DNA of 64,000 nucleotides from Nocardia goodfellowii (GCF_017875645.1 NZ_JAGGMR010000001.1:4960001-5024000), one strand, 5' to 3'; counted from the stretch's first letter, positions 35,708 through 44,939 are shown. Made by a program: numbers and translations. Notes: generated by a model from the letters alone, not told the origin.

Positions 35708-36516
35708 ACGGCGTGCGGATCGAGATCGCCGACGGAGTAGCCGTGGTGACGTTGAACCGCCCGGAACGCCGCAACGCCTTCACCGCGGACATGGGCCGCG
35801 CACTCGGGCGCGCCTATCGCGATCTGGATGCCGATGACGCGGTCCGGGTCATCGTGCTGACCGGTGCCGCACCCGCGTTCTGCGCGGGCGCGGATCTGGG
35901 CGACGGGGCCGCAACGTTCGAAAAGCCCGGCGGCCCGGCATTTTCCGCGTCCCCGGTCGACCCGCCCGCGTTCGCGCTGCGCAAGCTGGTGATCGCCGCG
36001 GTGAACGGGCACGCGATCGGCATCGGGATGACCCTGGCGATGCAGGCCGACATCCGTGTGGTCGCCGCCGACGCGCGCTATGCGATTCCCCAGGTGCGCC
36101 TCGGCGTCGTGCCCGACGCGATGGCGCACTGGACGGTGGCGAAGGTGGCGGGGATGTCGGTCGCGGCCGACATCTTGTTGTCCGGGCGGACTTTCGATGG
36201 TGCCGAAGCGGTGCGGCTCGGCCTTGCCCGCCACTGCCTGCCCGCCGCCGAGGTACTGCCCGCCGCGCTCGCTATAGCCACGGACATAGCCGTCAATGTG
36301 GCGCCGATGTCCGCGGCCTTGAGCAAAAGACTGCTGTGGGACACCGCGATCCACGGCTACGACCCCACCCGGGTCGCCGACCTCGAAACCGAATCGCATC
36401 TGCGGGTCATGGGCAGCCCCGACGCCGCGGAAGGCATTCGAGCCCGAATCGATCACCGTGAACCGGTGTGGTCGGCCCGGCTGTCGAGCGATTGGCGGGA
36501 CCTGCCGCAGGCGTGA
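35704..36516 (+). CDS. Enoyl-CoA hydratase/isomerase family protein
   Basis: 270 residues from a GTG overlapping the upstream TGA (GTGA). The crotonase fold shows VVTLNRPERRNAFTADMG, the oxyanion-hole PAFCAGADLGDG, and KLVIAAVNGHAIGIGMTLAMQADIRV. A Pro-rich loop follows the first oxyanion site. A Glu at the usual second catalytic position is replaced by Val/Pro residues (RLGVVPDAMAHW), so hydratase activity is not certain. Part of the TetR-controlled operon. Confidence 0.88.
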   Translation: MNGVRIEIADGVAVVTLNRPERRNAFTADMGRALGRAYRDLDADDAVRVIVLTGAAPAFCAGADLGDGAATFEKPGGPAFSASPVDPPAFALRKLVIAAVNGHAIGIGMTLAMQADIRVVAADARYAIPQVRLGVVPDAMAHWTVAKVAGMSVAADILLSGRTFDGAEAVRLGLARHCLPAAEVLPAALAIATDIAVNVAPMSAALSKRLLWDTAIHGYDPTRVADLETESHLRVMGSPDAAEGIRARIDHREPVWSARLSSDWRDLPQA

Positions 36517-36577
36517 CCGACCGCCGCGAGCCGCCCAGTCGAAACATCGTTGCTGATTCAGACCCAGGAGTATCGGA

Positions 36578-38809
36578 ATGTCCCTAGCCGTAGACGCGGA
36601 TCAGCGAGCGCTGGCCGAATCGGTCGCCGCGTTCGCACACAAGATCGCTCCGCTCTCGCGGACCCGCGAACACCTCGCCGACTATGCGGAGGGCTTGATG
36701 CCCGCCGACCTCTGGACGGCCCTGTGCGAGCAGGGATTACACGCGCTGCACTTGCCGGCGGACTACGGCGGCGACGAGTGTGGCCTGGCCACACTCGCGG
36801 TGGTCGTCGAGCAGTTGAGCACAGCGCTGTTCCCGGGCCCCTACCTGTCGACAGTGACGGCGAGCGCACTCGCCATGGCAGCGACGAACGCCCAGCCACT
36901 GCTGGCGGCGTTCGCCGCGGGCTTGTCCGGAGCGGTGGTCACCGGACCCGACCTGCGGGCCACCCGAGCGGGCGCCGCATGGGTGGTGTCGGGCATCTCC
37001 GATCCGGCGCCCGGTCTGCCCGGTGCCCGGCGAATCGTGGTGCGTGCCACCGTTGACGGCGATTCCGGCGCGAGCCTGTGGTTCTGGGTCAGCGCGGCCG
37101 ACGCCGCCGCTTCGCTGCAGGTGGTCAGCGCGGAAGCCGTCGACCTGACGCGGTCACTCGGTCACGCCGAATTCGATGCCTATCGGGTGGAGGAGAACCG
37201 AGTACTCGACGGCATCGAACCTGCCGTCGCTACGCTGTGGATGACAACGCTGGCCGCGGCCGAAGCCACCGGGATCTGCCGCTGGTGCCTGGACACCACT
37301 GTCGAATACGTCCGTGTGCGAGAGCAATTCGGCCGGCCGATCGGCAGCTTTCAAGCTGTCCAGCACAAGACGGCCCTCATGCTGGTCCGCGCCGAAGTGG
37401 CGGGCGCGGCGACCTGGGACGCGGCCCGAGCCGAGACCCAACCGGCCGCTCAGCGATTCCTCGCTGCCGCGAGCGCCGCGCTGACCGCGCTGCCCGCCGC
37501 CATCGACCAGGCGGTGGACTGCGTCAGCCTGCTCGGCGGGATCGGCTTCACCTGGGAGCATGACGCCCACCTGTACTGGCGGCGCGCGATCGCCCTGGTC
37601 GCTGCCGCGGGCGGCGCGGACGCGGCGGCACGTGAGCTAGGGGAGCGCTCCCTGGTCGACGACCGTGACTTCTCGTTCGTCACCGCCGACACGCTGCCCG
37701 AGTTGCGTGCCAGCGTCGGTGCCGTTCTGGACGAGGTCCTGGCGTTGCCCGACGACGAAATACCCGCCGCCGGTTGGGCTCCCGCGCGCGGCGCGTCCCG
37801 CCGGGCTCGGCTGGCCGCCGACGGTCTGGTCGCCCCGCACTATCCCCGGCCCTACGGACTCGGCGCCGGACCGGCCGAACAAGCAGTGATCGCCGACGAA
37901 TTCACCCGCCGCGCACTCGCTCAGCCCGAACTCGGTATCGGCGCCTGGGTGCTGCCCACGCTGATCGAACACGGCGACGCCGGGCAGCGCGCGCGGTTCG
38001 TCGTGGACACCCTGCTCGGCAAGGTCATCTGGTGTCAGCTGTTCTCCGAGCCCGGCGCCGGTTCCGACCTCGCCGGATTGTCCACCGCCGCACGTAAAGT
38101 CGAGGGCGGTTGGGTGATCACCGGGCAGAAGGTGTGGAATTCCCAAGCACAAGAAGCGGATTGGGCGATATGCCTAGCCCGCACCGACGCCACCGCACCC
38201 AAGCACGCGGGCCTGACATATTTTCTGATTCCGATGAACGCCACGGGCGTCGAGGTGCGTCCGCTGCGGCAGATCACCGGAATCTGGGAGTTCAACGAAG
38301 TCTTCCTCGACGAGGTCTACGTCCCCGACGATCAGGTCGTCGCGCAGCCCGGCGACGGCTGGCGGATCGCGGTCACTACTTTGTCCAATGAACGACTCGC
38401 CATGGGCTCGACCACCTTCGGCCACGGCTCCAGCACCCTGGTGCGCCGCCTGCTGGAATCCGGGGACCACACCGGCACCCGCGATGACGCGCTGCGTGTG
38501 CTCGGGCGCAACGTCGCACTCGAACTCTCGGTCGCCGCCCTCAACCTCCGCAATGCCGTCACCAGGATGAACGGTACCGTCGACGGCAACAACTCGAGCA
38601 ACAGCGTCCGCAAGGTCTGGCACGCCATCGCCCAGCGCGACGCCTCCCGGGCGCTGGTGTCGATCCTCGGTCCCCGCGCCGCCGTCGGCCACCCCCAGCA
38701 GCCCTACACCTTCGACGTCCTCGGACTGCCCGCCATCCTCTTCGGTGGCGGCACCATCGAAATCCAGCTCGACATCATTGCCCGGCGCGTGCTGAGTCTG
38801 CCTCGATGA
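36578..38809 (+). CDS. Double-domain acyl-CoA dehydrogenase (FadE34-like fusion)
   Basis: 743 residues containing two acyl-CoA dehydrogenase halves. The first (1-~360) has REQFGRPIGSFQAVQHKTA and LLGGIGFTWEHDAHLYWRR at its end. The second (~365-743) has QLFSEPGAGSDLAGLSTAA, VITGQKVWNS and FGGGTIEIQLDIIARRVL. Fused or heterotetrameric dehydrogenases of this kind in mycobacteria (FadE34 group) act on steroid side-chain or branched acyl-CoAs. The linkage to LLM oxidoreductase and hydratase genes supports a beta-oxidation role. ATGA overlap with the next gene. Confidence 0.88.
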   Translation: MSLAVDADQRALAESVAAFAHKIAPLSRTREHLADYAEGLMPADLWTALCEQGLHALHLPADYGGDECGLATLAVVVEQLSTALFPGPYLSTVTASALAMAATNAQPLLAAFAAGLSGAVVTGPDLRATRAGAAWVVSGISDPAPGLPGARRIVVRATVDGDSGASLWFWVSAADAAASLQVVSAEAVDLTRSLGHAEFDAYRVEENRVLDGIEPAVATLWMTTLAAAEATGICRWCLDTTVEYVRVREQFGRPIGSFQAVQHKTALMLVRAEVAGAATWDAARAETQPAAQRFLAAASAALTALPAAIDQAVDCVSLLGGIGFTWEHDAHLYWRRAIALVAAAGGADAAARELGERSLVDDRDFSFVTADTLPELRASVGAVLDEVLALPDDEIPAAGWAPARGASRRARLAADGLVAPHYPRPYGLGAGPAEQAVIADEFTRRALAQPELGIGAWVLPTLIEHGDAGQRARFVVDTLLGKVIWCQLFSEPGAGSDLAGLSTAARKVEGGWVITGQKVWNSQAQEADWAICLARTDATAPKHAGLTYFLIPMNATGVEVRPLRQITGIWEFNEVFLDEVYVPDDQVVAQPGDGWRIAVTTLSNERLAMGSTTFGHGSSTLVRRLLESGDHTGTRDDALRVLGRNVALELSVAALNLRNAVTRMNGTVDGNNSSNSVRKVWHAIAQRDASRALVSILGPRAAVGHPQQPYTFDVLGLPAILFGGGTIEIQLDIIARRVLSLPR

Positions 38810-39723
38810 CAGGGCAATTCGGTGAGATCGGCCCCCTGCGCGTGGAGATCATCGCCAGCGGTCTCGGATTCGTGGAGGGTCCGGCGATACTTCCCGACGG
38901 CCGAATCGCGCTGGCCTCGATGAGCCGGGGCAGCGTCATGATCCTGGATCCTGACGGAACCGTCGCCGCCGAGCACTACCTCGGCGGCGGCCCCAACGGC
39001 TTGGTCGTCGGCGCCGACGGCGCACTGTACGTCGCACAGAACGGTGGTCGCTTCGCGGCCCGCAGCCGCGCCGCACCAGGCATACAAGTCATTCGCGACG
39101 GACACGCCGACTACGCCTATCGGGGCTTGGAATCACCGAACGACCTCGTCTTCGGACCCGATGGCCGGCTGTGGGTGACCGATTCCCGCGCCGATGTCGA
39201 CTTCCGGCGACCCGAATCCTCCCCACCCGGCCAGGTTTGGGCCATCGACCTCGACTCCGGTCGAGCCGAATTGATGGCGCAGGGCCCGATCTTCGTCAAC
39301 GGCATCGGCTTCAGCCCCGACTGCCGCACCCTGTACGTCACCGAGACGGTGCACGCGCACGTCACCGCGTACCCGTTACGCGCCGGAACCCTCCAACCCG
39401 GCCGGATACTGGCCACGCTGCTCGGGGCACACCCCGACGGATTCGCCGTCGACACCGCAGGTCGTCTGTGGATCACGACCACCACCGGCGACCGCATCGA
39501 CGTTCTGGCCCCCGACGGCACCTTGCTCGCTCAGTACCCGCTCCCACCGAACAGCATGCCGACCAACATCTGCGTTCTTCCAGGTCCGGAAGTATTCGTC
39601 ACGGCCGCAGGCACCGGGAGTCTGCTGCGACTGGTGCCGAGGTCGGTGGCCGGTCTGCCGACATGGTTGGAGGTGGGGGAGGACGACATTATTCGTGTCG
39701 ACTTGTGTCCGGAGGGGGACTAG
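38806..39723 (+). CDS. SMP-30/gluconolactonase-family protein
   Basis: 305 residues with six-bladed beta-propeller character: GLGFVEGPAILPDGRIALAS, GGPNGLVVGADGALYVAQNG, ESPNDLVFGPDGRLWVTDSR and VNGIGFSPDCRTLYVTET. The Glu in VEGP and Asn in SPND are the usual metal ligands. Predicted lactonase. It ends the TetR-controlled operon, and its stop lies about 55 bp before the start of insertion-sequence remnants. Confidence 0.87.
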   Translation: MTGQFGEIGPLRVEIIASGLGFVEGPAILPDGRIALASMSRGSVMILDPDGTVAAEHYLGGGPNGLVVGADGALYVAQNGGRFAARSRAAPGIQVIRDGHADYAYRGLESPNDLVFGPDGRLWVTDSRADVDFRRPESSPPGQVWAIDLDSGRAELMAQGPIFVNGIGFSPDCRTLYVTETVHAHVTAYPLRAGTLQPGRILATLLGAHPDGFAVDTAGRLWITTTTGDRIDVLAPDGTLLAQYPLPPNSMPTNICVLPGPEVFVTAAGTGSLLRLVPRSVAGLPTWLEVGEDDIIRVDLCPEGD

Positions 39724-39775
39724 AAACACAGTTCCAGTCACCACAGCATCGCTGTGGGTGTCCATGTGCTGGAGG

Positions 39776-40160
39776 TTAGGGAGTGTTTTGAAAGTCGTTG
39801 GGGGCCGGGTATTTCGGTTGGTGATTTGAGGGAGGTCTCCGGTAGGTGGTGCAACGACCAAGAAAAACCGGAGACCTTGTGACCAGCGTAGCGGTGACGA
39901 GGCGGGCGGATCTGACCGATGCTCAGTGGGCGCGGTTGGAGCTGTTGCTGCCTCGCGGCAAGAAGGCGGGGCGCCCGCCGAAGTGGACGAAACGACAGCT
40001 CATCGACGGGATTCGGTGGCGGACCCGGATCGGCATCCCGTGGCGGGACGTGGTCGTCGAGTACGGGCCGTGGCAGACGATATAAGGGGTGTTCCGGCGC
40101 TGGCAGCGCGCCGGGAACTGGGTTTTTATCCTCAAAACGTTGCAGGCTTTGGCCGAGGAA
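39776..40160 (+). pseudogene. IS5-family (IS427 group) transposase remnant
   Basis: An N-terminal transposase piece starts with VTSVAVTRRADLTDAQWARL, then PRGKKAGRPPKWTKRQLIDG and GIPWRDVVVEYGPWQTI, interrupted by TAA at 40083-40085 where relatives have Tyr, and continues in frame as GVFRRWQRAGNWVFILKTLQALA. The catalytic DDE part is gone; the sequence runs directly into a serine-recombinase tail. A left-end-like GAGTGTTTTGAAA is at 39781. This is an inactive scar. Confidence 0.75.
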
Positions 40161-40330
40161 ATTGACGCACTGGTGGCATCGCTCGGCGGCCTGGTAGCCG
40201 TCCTCGAGAATGCTGACATCGGCGACAAGCTCGAGGTCTATCGGCAACTTGGCCTGAAACCAACCTTCGACCACGCAACACGGGCGGTTGTCGCTGAAGT
40301 TCAGCCACAACCGCCCGTGGGCGTACTGAT
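40152..40330 (+). pseudogene. C-terminal fragment of a serine recombinase next to tRNA-Leu
   Basis: About 55 codons: EIDALVASLGGLVAVLENAD, IGDKLEVYRQLGLKPTFDHA, TRAVVAEVQPQPPVGVL. It is over 90% identical by eye to the recombinase tail at 53303-53490 on the other strand. It abuts the tRNA-Leu 3' end, the frame running into the tRNA through GTGTCCGGAGGGGG. It marks one end of a lost integrated element. Confidence 0.75.
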
Positions 40331-40332
40331 GG

Positions 40333-40417
40333 TGTCCGGAGGGGGACTTGAACCCCCACGCCCGATAAAGGGCACTAGCACCTCAAGCTAGCGCGTCTGC
40401 CATTCCGCCACCCGGAC
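40333..40417 (-). tRNA. tRNA-Leu (anticodon GAG), copy 1
   Basis: 85-nt class II tRNA with acceptor GTCCGGG/TCCGGAC, anticodon stem CTAGC/GCTAG around loop TTGAGGT (GAG), a long variable arm and T-loop GTTCAAGTC. Discriminator A at 40333 is followed by an encoded CCA (40330-40332). The sequence is identical to copy 2 at 42018-42102 on the opposite strand. Confidence 0.95.
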
Positions 40418-40548
40418 CGGTGGTGCTCAGCAAGGTTATCGGATGTGTCGGCTGGGACCAAATCGCCGTGCCGAGCAGGGTCTGAGCTGGGGATTCGGGT
40501 GGTTGGCGGGTGCGGGAGCCGGAGCGAATTCCGGCCCCCGTGGCGGTG

Positions 40549-41412
40549 TCAGCGCAGCTCTTCGAAGGTTCGCTCGAAGGCCAGCGCGCCGTGCCCGTCG
40601 GCGACCTGACGGTCGATCAGGTTCTTGATCGGCGCGATGACGTCCAGCGCTACGCCGGCGTCCCGGCTCGCTTGCACGATGCCGTCGACGGCTGCCTTCT
40701 GGAACGCGAGGTGCTGGATCTCGGCGCTGTAGTCGCCGGATTCGATGATGCGGCCGTATTCCGGGATGCTTTGCGCCATGGCGGTCAGCCAGGCCGCAGC
40801 TCGGTGTGAGAATGCCTCGACCGAGTGACCCGCCGAGGCGACCATGGCCGCGCCGTGCATGAACCCGGTGAACATCGTGTACATGTTCGCCAGCAGTGCG
40901 AAATCGTACAGCGAGGCAAGTCCGGCATCCTCGCCGAAATACTCGGCGGCGCCGAGCAATTCGAGCAGGGGCCGATTCTCGTCGAACACCGCCTGCGATC
41001 CGCTGTACAGGATCGACGAGCCCGGCTGTCCGATCATCGGCGGGATCGCCATGATGCCGCCGTCGAGGTAGTCGATGCCGTGCTCCGCGGCCCAACGGGC
41101 CAGTTCTCGGGCTTGTTCTGGCGCGGTGCTGGTCAAGTTGATCAGCTGGCGTCCGGCGAGCTGTCCGACGATCGGGTCGAGCGTCTCGTGCACCGATGCG
41201 TGGTCGAGCAGCACCGCGACGATCACTCGACCCGCCTGGACCGCCTCGGCCACCGAACCCGCACCGCCGGCACCGGCCGCGACGAGCTCGGCGTCCTTGC
41301 CGGGACTGCGGTTCCACACCGTGGTCGGGTGGCCCCCTTTGAGGAACGCCGTGGCCAGCGCCTTGCCCATCGCGCCGAGACCGAGAACTGTGACTGTGGT
41401 GTGCTCCGCCAT
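40549..41412 (-). CDS. NAD(P)-binding beta-hydroxyacid dehydrogenase / imine reductase-family protein
   Basis: 287 residues. The Rossmann start is VTVLGLGAMGKALATAFLKG with GHPTTVWNRSPGK, the NADP-type motif shared by bacterial imine reductases. DGGIMAIPPMIGQPGS and GLASLYDFALLANMY match the IRED substrate and dimer regions better than classical hydroxyisobutyrate dehydrogenases. Reduction of a cyclic imine or related substrate is likely. It is divergent from an HxlR regulator. Confidence 0.82.
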   Translation of the reverse strand: MAEHTTVTVLGLGAMGKALATAFLKGGHPTTVWNRSPGKDAELVAAGAGGAGSVAEAVQAGRVIVAVLLDHASVHETLDPIVGQLAGRQLINLTSTAPEQARELARWAAEHGIDYLDGGIMAIPPMIGQPGSSILYSGSQAVFDENRPLLELLGAAEYFGEDAGLASLYDFALLANMYTMFTGFMHGAAMVASAGHSVEAFSHRAAAWLTAMAQSIPEYGRIIESGDYSAEIQHLAFQKAAVDGIVQASRDAGVALDVIAPIKNLIDRQVADGHGALAFERTFEELR

Positions 41413-41496
41413 TGCGGGTCAACTCCTTCGAAGCTGGGGGGATGAGTGGTGATCAGCGCGCTGGAATCAACCGTGCTCGCAAGCGGTTGCTCCGAC

Positions 41497-41533
41497 AAGT
41501 ACCTACTATTTCGTCGGGTACTTACCCGTAGGT
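41497..41533. promoter_or_regulatory. Overlapping inverted repeats in the IRED-HxlR divergent promoter
   Basis: AAGTACC (41497-41503)/GGTACTT (41517-41523) and ACCTAC (41501-41506)/GTAGGT (41528-41533) overlap in the 147-bp gap. HxlR dimers bind such divergent sites; this is the likely control element for the reductase. Confidence 0.45.
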
Positions 41534-41559
41534 GTGTGAGCAGGTAGCGAAGGGGAGCG

Positions 41560-41916
41560 ATGAGCACGAAGAGACATGGGCCATACTTCTGCGGCATCGA
41601 CGCCGCCATGGACGTCATCGGCGGCAAATGGAAAGTCCTCATCCTGTGGGAGCTGCAGGAGAACGGCGTGCGCCGCTTCGGCGAACTGCGCCGCGGCCTG
41701 CCCGGCGTGTCGGAGAAGATGCTCATCCAGCATCTGCGCGAACTCGAAGAGGACGGCATCATCACCCGAGAGGTCTTCCCCGAGATCCCACCACGCGTGG
41801 AATACCAACTCACCGAACAGGGTTCAGCCCTCAACGCCGCCCTCGAACCCATCGGCCTCTGGGGCAAAGCCCGAATCGACCGCATCGGCGCCGAACGCGT
41901 CCACCTCCCCGCCTGA
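41560..41916 (+). CDS. HxlR-family transcriptional regulator
   Basis: 118 residues with the HxlR winged helix: CGIDAAMDVIGGKWKVLIL, RRFGELRRGLPGVSEKMLIQ and EVFPEIPPRVEYQLTEQG. The Cys12 position is the redox/aldehyde-sensing cysteine in some relatives. It is divergent from the imine-reductase-like gene, and the pair is framed by the two inverted tRNA-Leu copies. Confidence 0.92.
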   Translation: MSTKRHGPYFCGIDAAMDVIGGKWKVLILWELQENGVRRFGELRRGLPGVSEKMLIQHLRELEEDGIITREVFPEIPPRVEYQLTEQGSALNAALEPIGLWGKARIDRIGAERVHLPA

Positions 41917-42017
41917 CGCGTCAGGCGGCGATTGGCGCCGACCCACCTCCATTGTCTATAGTTCCGAGGCGCAGTTGATCTTGTACTCACCTGCGCCACA
42001 ACTGAACACATCCACCT

Positions 42018-42102
42018 GTCCGGGTGGCGGAATGGCAGACGCGCTAGCTTGAGGTGCTAGTGCCCTTTATCGGGCGTGGGGGTTCAAGTCCCCCTCCGGA
42101 CA
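42018..42102 (+). tRNA. tRNA-Leu (anticodon GAG), copy 2; island attachment gene
   Basis: Same 85 nt as copy 1. Here the discriminator A (42102) is followed by CAA, so CCA is not encoded. Its last 13 bases plus two form the left 15-bp repeat (42090-42104) of the CRISPR island. Confidence 0.95.
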
Positions 42103-42104
42103 CA
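42090..42104 (+). repeat. Left direct repeat (att) of the CRISPR island
   Basis: CCCCCTCCGGACACA, the tRNA-Leu 3' end, repeated exactly at 53286-53300. tRNA 3' ends are common integration targets. Confidence 0.75.
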
Positions 42105-42414
42105 AGTCGACACGAATCCTGCTGCGCTGCAATATTATTCATCATTCGTTGTCCCCTTCCCGAATTGAACCTCACAACTACTCGCTCCGAGCTACGGCTC
42201 GGACCGGCCGTCGGCACCATTCGATTGGCCGCAGCGTGGCCGGTTTCATGCGGCCATCAGCTTGTGCAGCCGGGCAGCCTCGGTGCGGTCAGGAACGGAT
42301 CTGAGGCAGGCTCGTGGTTCGCGATCGTGTACCCACTTCGAATGCGAGATAGGCCAAATCCTCGATCGCAGGGGCGCGGAAAGGTCGCTTCAGCATGTGC
42401 GCTGGGGACGCAGC
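42105..42414. other. Region between tRNA-Leu and cas3, with a stable hairpin
   Basis: No gene is supported. It contains TCCGAGC-TACG-GCTCGGA (42186-42203), a 7-bp stem closed by a C(UACG)G-type tetraloop, which could end either the tRNA or the cas3 transcript. Remaining sequence appears unstructured. Confidence 0.5.
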
Positions 42415-44739
42415 CTAGAACACGATATTGATGTGGGCTTCGTCTAGCCCGACTCCCTGGCTGGTGGCAGGGTTCCAGTCGTAGGTGCCTTTCCAGCGGC
42501 CGAGGTCTCCGACGATGGTTTCGATGAGTGGCGCGACGTCGGCGCGGTTAGCTGTGGTGGTGGGCAATTGAACTGTCCACGGCTGCAGTCGGCGCAATGC
42601 GAGACCAGAAGTGATCGTGCCGGCGGCTAGGTCGCTGAGCAACGCCTGGATCTGGTCGGTGTCCTCGTGGTCGGCAATCACCAAGGGGACTGATTCGTCG
42701 GCGATCATGCGGAAGGCGCGGCTCGAGTCCCGGGTGCCGGTATCGGTGAGAGGACCGTCTGTTACGGCCCGATAGTCCAGTGCCTGGCGGTTGCGCTGGA
42801 CGACGTGACCGAGGGGTGTTTTCGTCTGATCGAGTGGGCTCGAATCGAGTCGTAGGTCCTTGTAGAGCTCTTTGTAGTAGCGGGCCAGAGCGAGTTGGTC
42901 GTCGAGTTCTGTGCTGGTATGACCGAAGTGTTTGAGCGTCAGCGCGCACGCTGGCCGGTATTCGGCGGGTTGGTGGCCTTCTGCCGGGTCGAAGACGATC
43001 ACCAGCCCGCCCTCGGGGATTTCGCCGTTTCGGTTGGCGCGCCCGGCCGCTTGTTGTATCGAATCCGCTGGTGCCAGTGCTCGCCACACGATCGGGAACG
43101 ACAGATCGACCCCGGCTTCTACGAGCTGGGTGGCGATGAGCAGAGTCGGCTTCCCGGCACGCAAACGTTGCGTCACTGTTTCGAGGACTGCGCGGCGGTG
43201 CTGGGGGCACATCCGGGTCGACAGGTGCCAGATCTCGCGGTCGCTGGAGGCGAGTTGATACAGGTGGCGGGCATCGGCGACGGAGTTGACGACGACCATC
43301 GCTTGATCCTGGGCGCGTAGTTCGTCGGCGATCTGCTGCCAGGTCGGTTGCGGGTCCAGTCGCCATTGGTAGTGGACTCTGCGGGACTGCTCGAACAGCG
43401 GCTGCGGGTCGGCGATGACCGGTGTGATGGAAACGCTGCCGCGGCTCTGTGAGGCCAGCCATGGGGACAACGCCTGGAACTCTGGCTGCGTTGCCGATGT
43501 CAGCAGAACGGTCGTGCCGAAATCTTCGGCGAGAGTGCGCAGCCCGCTCAAGATTGGTACAAGTAGCAGGGTGGGCAGCGCTTGGACTTCGTCGAGAACG
43601 ATGACCGCGTTGGCCAGCCGATGCAGCTTGCGGATCCGGGAGGGTTTGCGGCCGAACATCGACTCGAACAACTGCACCGTAGTGGTCACGGTGAACGGTG
43701 CGTCCCAATTCTCTGCCGCCAACCGCGCCCACCGGTCCGCAGTACGGCCGGAGCTTAACTTCTCGTCATTGTCGGGTTCGTGGAATCGGACGCTGGAATG
43801 ATGCTCGAGCACCACCGGCTGGTCATCGGTGTCGAGAAGCCGGCGATAGACCGCGGCGTTCTGTTCGGTGACGGTGATGAACGGCACCGCCACGATTACT
43901 CGTGCTTTGTTCCACCGCGCCGCATGGTGCAGAGCAAATGCGCCTTGGGCAAAGGTCTTTCCCAGTCCGGTAGGAGCCGCAAGCCGAAAGATCCCCGGCG
44001 GCAGTGCTGCCGCGTCGACGGCGGCCTCATACACCTGGGTGCGCATAAGGCTGATCTTGTCGTCGGCCGAGGTGATCCGCGCGGCTCGGCGCTGCTCGAA
44101 TCTGAGGGTCAGAGCTGCCATGTCCGCGGGTGGGGCTACCCGTGGGCCGGGGTCTGCTTGCCGGTGCGCGGCGGTGTCGAGATGATCGGCATCGACCAAG
44201 GCGGAGAACACCATGCGCAACCGCATCTCCAACGACAGCTTCTCTTCGGACGTCTTCGGCGACCGTCGTGGAAACAAGCGCGGCGACAGCAGCGCGCCAG
44301 CAGCCTCGGGTATGTCGAGCAGGAACCGTGCGGTGGTCTCGGGATCCTCAGCGCCGGCTTCTTGCAGCGTTAGGCGGAGTTCTTCTGGATCAGTGAGGCC
44401 ACCGTGGTGTCCGAGTACGGCCATGGCGGCCAAACCTGCGGGACCTTGCCCGTTCTGCCCGAACACCAACCGTGTGCCGAGTTGCTTGTGCGGGACTCCC
44501 ACTCGGTTATCGGTGCCCTCGACTCGCAGCAACCCGGTTTGCCATGCGCATGAGGCCTTGCCGGCGTCATGGAACAACCCGAGTAGGTAGGCCAGCTCGC
44601 CACAGCCGAACTCTGAAGCGAAGCGTGCAGCCCACCGTGCCGTGGAACGACAATGATCGGAAAGTCCGTGACGCGGCCCTAACGCGGTGTGGCCGTGGGC
44701 ATCTACGATTCGGCGTGCGCTGTGTGCCCAAAGATCCAC
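42415..44739 (-). CDS. cas3: Cas3 helicase-nuclease, type I-C
   Basis: 774 residues. The HD nuclease is N-terminal (HGLSDHC, LLGLFHDAGKAS with HD at 57-58, and LGHHGGLTDPEE). The SF2 helicase follows: Walker A AAPTGLGKTFAQGAFAL near 260, VIVLDEVQALP as the DExH-type box, LLTSATQPEF, and QQAAGRANRNGEIPEGG. It is recruited by Cascade to nick and degrade target DNA. It is transcribed leftward, away from the other cas genes, with array 1 between them. Length is normal for the subtype. Confidence 0.95.
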   Translation of the reverse strand: MDLWAHSARRIVDAHGHTALGPRHGLSDHCRSTARWAARFASEFGCGELAYLLGLFHDAGKASCAWQTGLLRVEGTDNRVGVPHKQLGTRLVFGQNGQGPAGLAAMAVLGHHGGLTDPEELRLTLQEAGAEDPETTARFLLDIPEAAGALLSPRLFPRRSPKTSEEKLSLEMRLRMVFSALVDADHLDTAAHRQADPGPRVAPPADMAALTLRFEQRRAARITSADDKISLMRTQVYEAAVDAAALPPGIFRLAAPTGLGKTFAQGAFALHHAARWNKARVIVAVPFITVTEQNAAVYRRLLDTDDQPVVLEHHSSVRFHEPDNDEKLSSGRTADRWARLAAENWDAPFTVTTTVQLFESMFGRKPSRIRKLHRLANAVIVLDEVQALPTLLLVPILSGLRTLAEDFGTTVLLTSATQPEFQALSPWLASQSRGSVSITPVIADPQPLFEQSRRVHYQWRLDPQPTWQQIADELRAQDQAMVVVNSVADARHLYQLASSDREIWHLSTRMCPQHRRAVLETVTQRLRAGKPTLLIATQLVEAGVDLSFPIVWRALAPADSIQQAAGRANRNGEIPEGGLVIVFDPAEGHQPAEYRPACALTLKHFGHTSTELDDQLALARYYKELYKDLRLDSSPLDQTKTPLGHVVQRNRQALDYRAVTDGPLTDTGTRDSSRAFRMIADESVPLVIADHEDTDQIQALLSDLAAGTITSGLALRRLQPWTVQLPTTTANRADVAPLIETIVGDLGRWKGTYDWNPATSQGVGLDEAHINIVF

Positions 44740-44808
44740 CGCCTCAACCTATCCTGAGCCTCTGACATCGAACCTCAACCGCGCCTGCCGGTGGGTTGGC
44801 GATCCGAT

Positions 44809-44939
44809 AGTTAGGAACCTGTAGTGCGACCTGAATCCCAGGACCGTTCCGAAGTCGCGAGCTGGCTTTATCTTGTCCGCGACTGTCTGATACTGCGGAA
44901 TCTCGGTACCCTTCATGGGGAATGCGCTGGTAATCCAGC
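44809..44939 (+). promoter_or_regulatory. CRISPR array 1 leader
   Basis: The first ~50 bp (GTTAGGAACC, AGTGCGACC, CGTTCCGAAG blocks) match the array 2 leader at 51815, and both end GGTAAN2CAGC at the first repeat. Leader lengths are 131 and 130 bp. It should carry the array promoter and the Cas1-Cas2 insertion signals, and it starts 69 bp from the divergent cas3 start. Confidence 0.75.

Noticed and set aside
42054-42431. A 125-residue frame overlapping tRNA-Leu copy 2
   Set aside because: Starts inside the tRNA and has no recognisable protein character.
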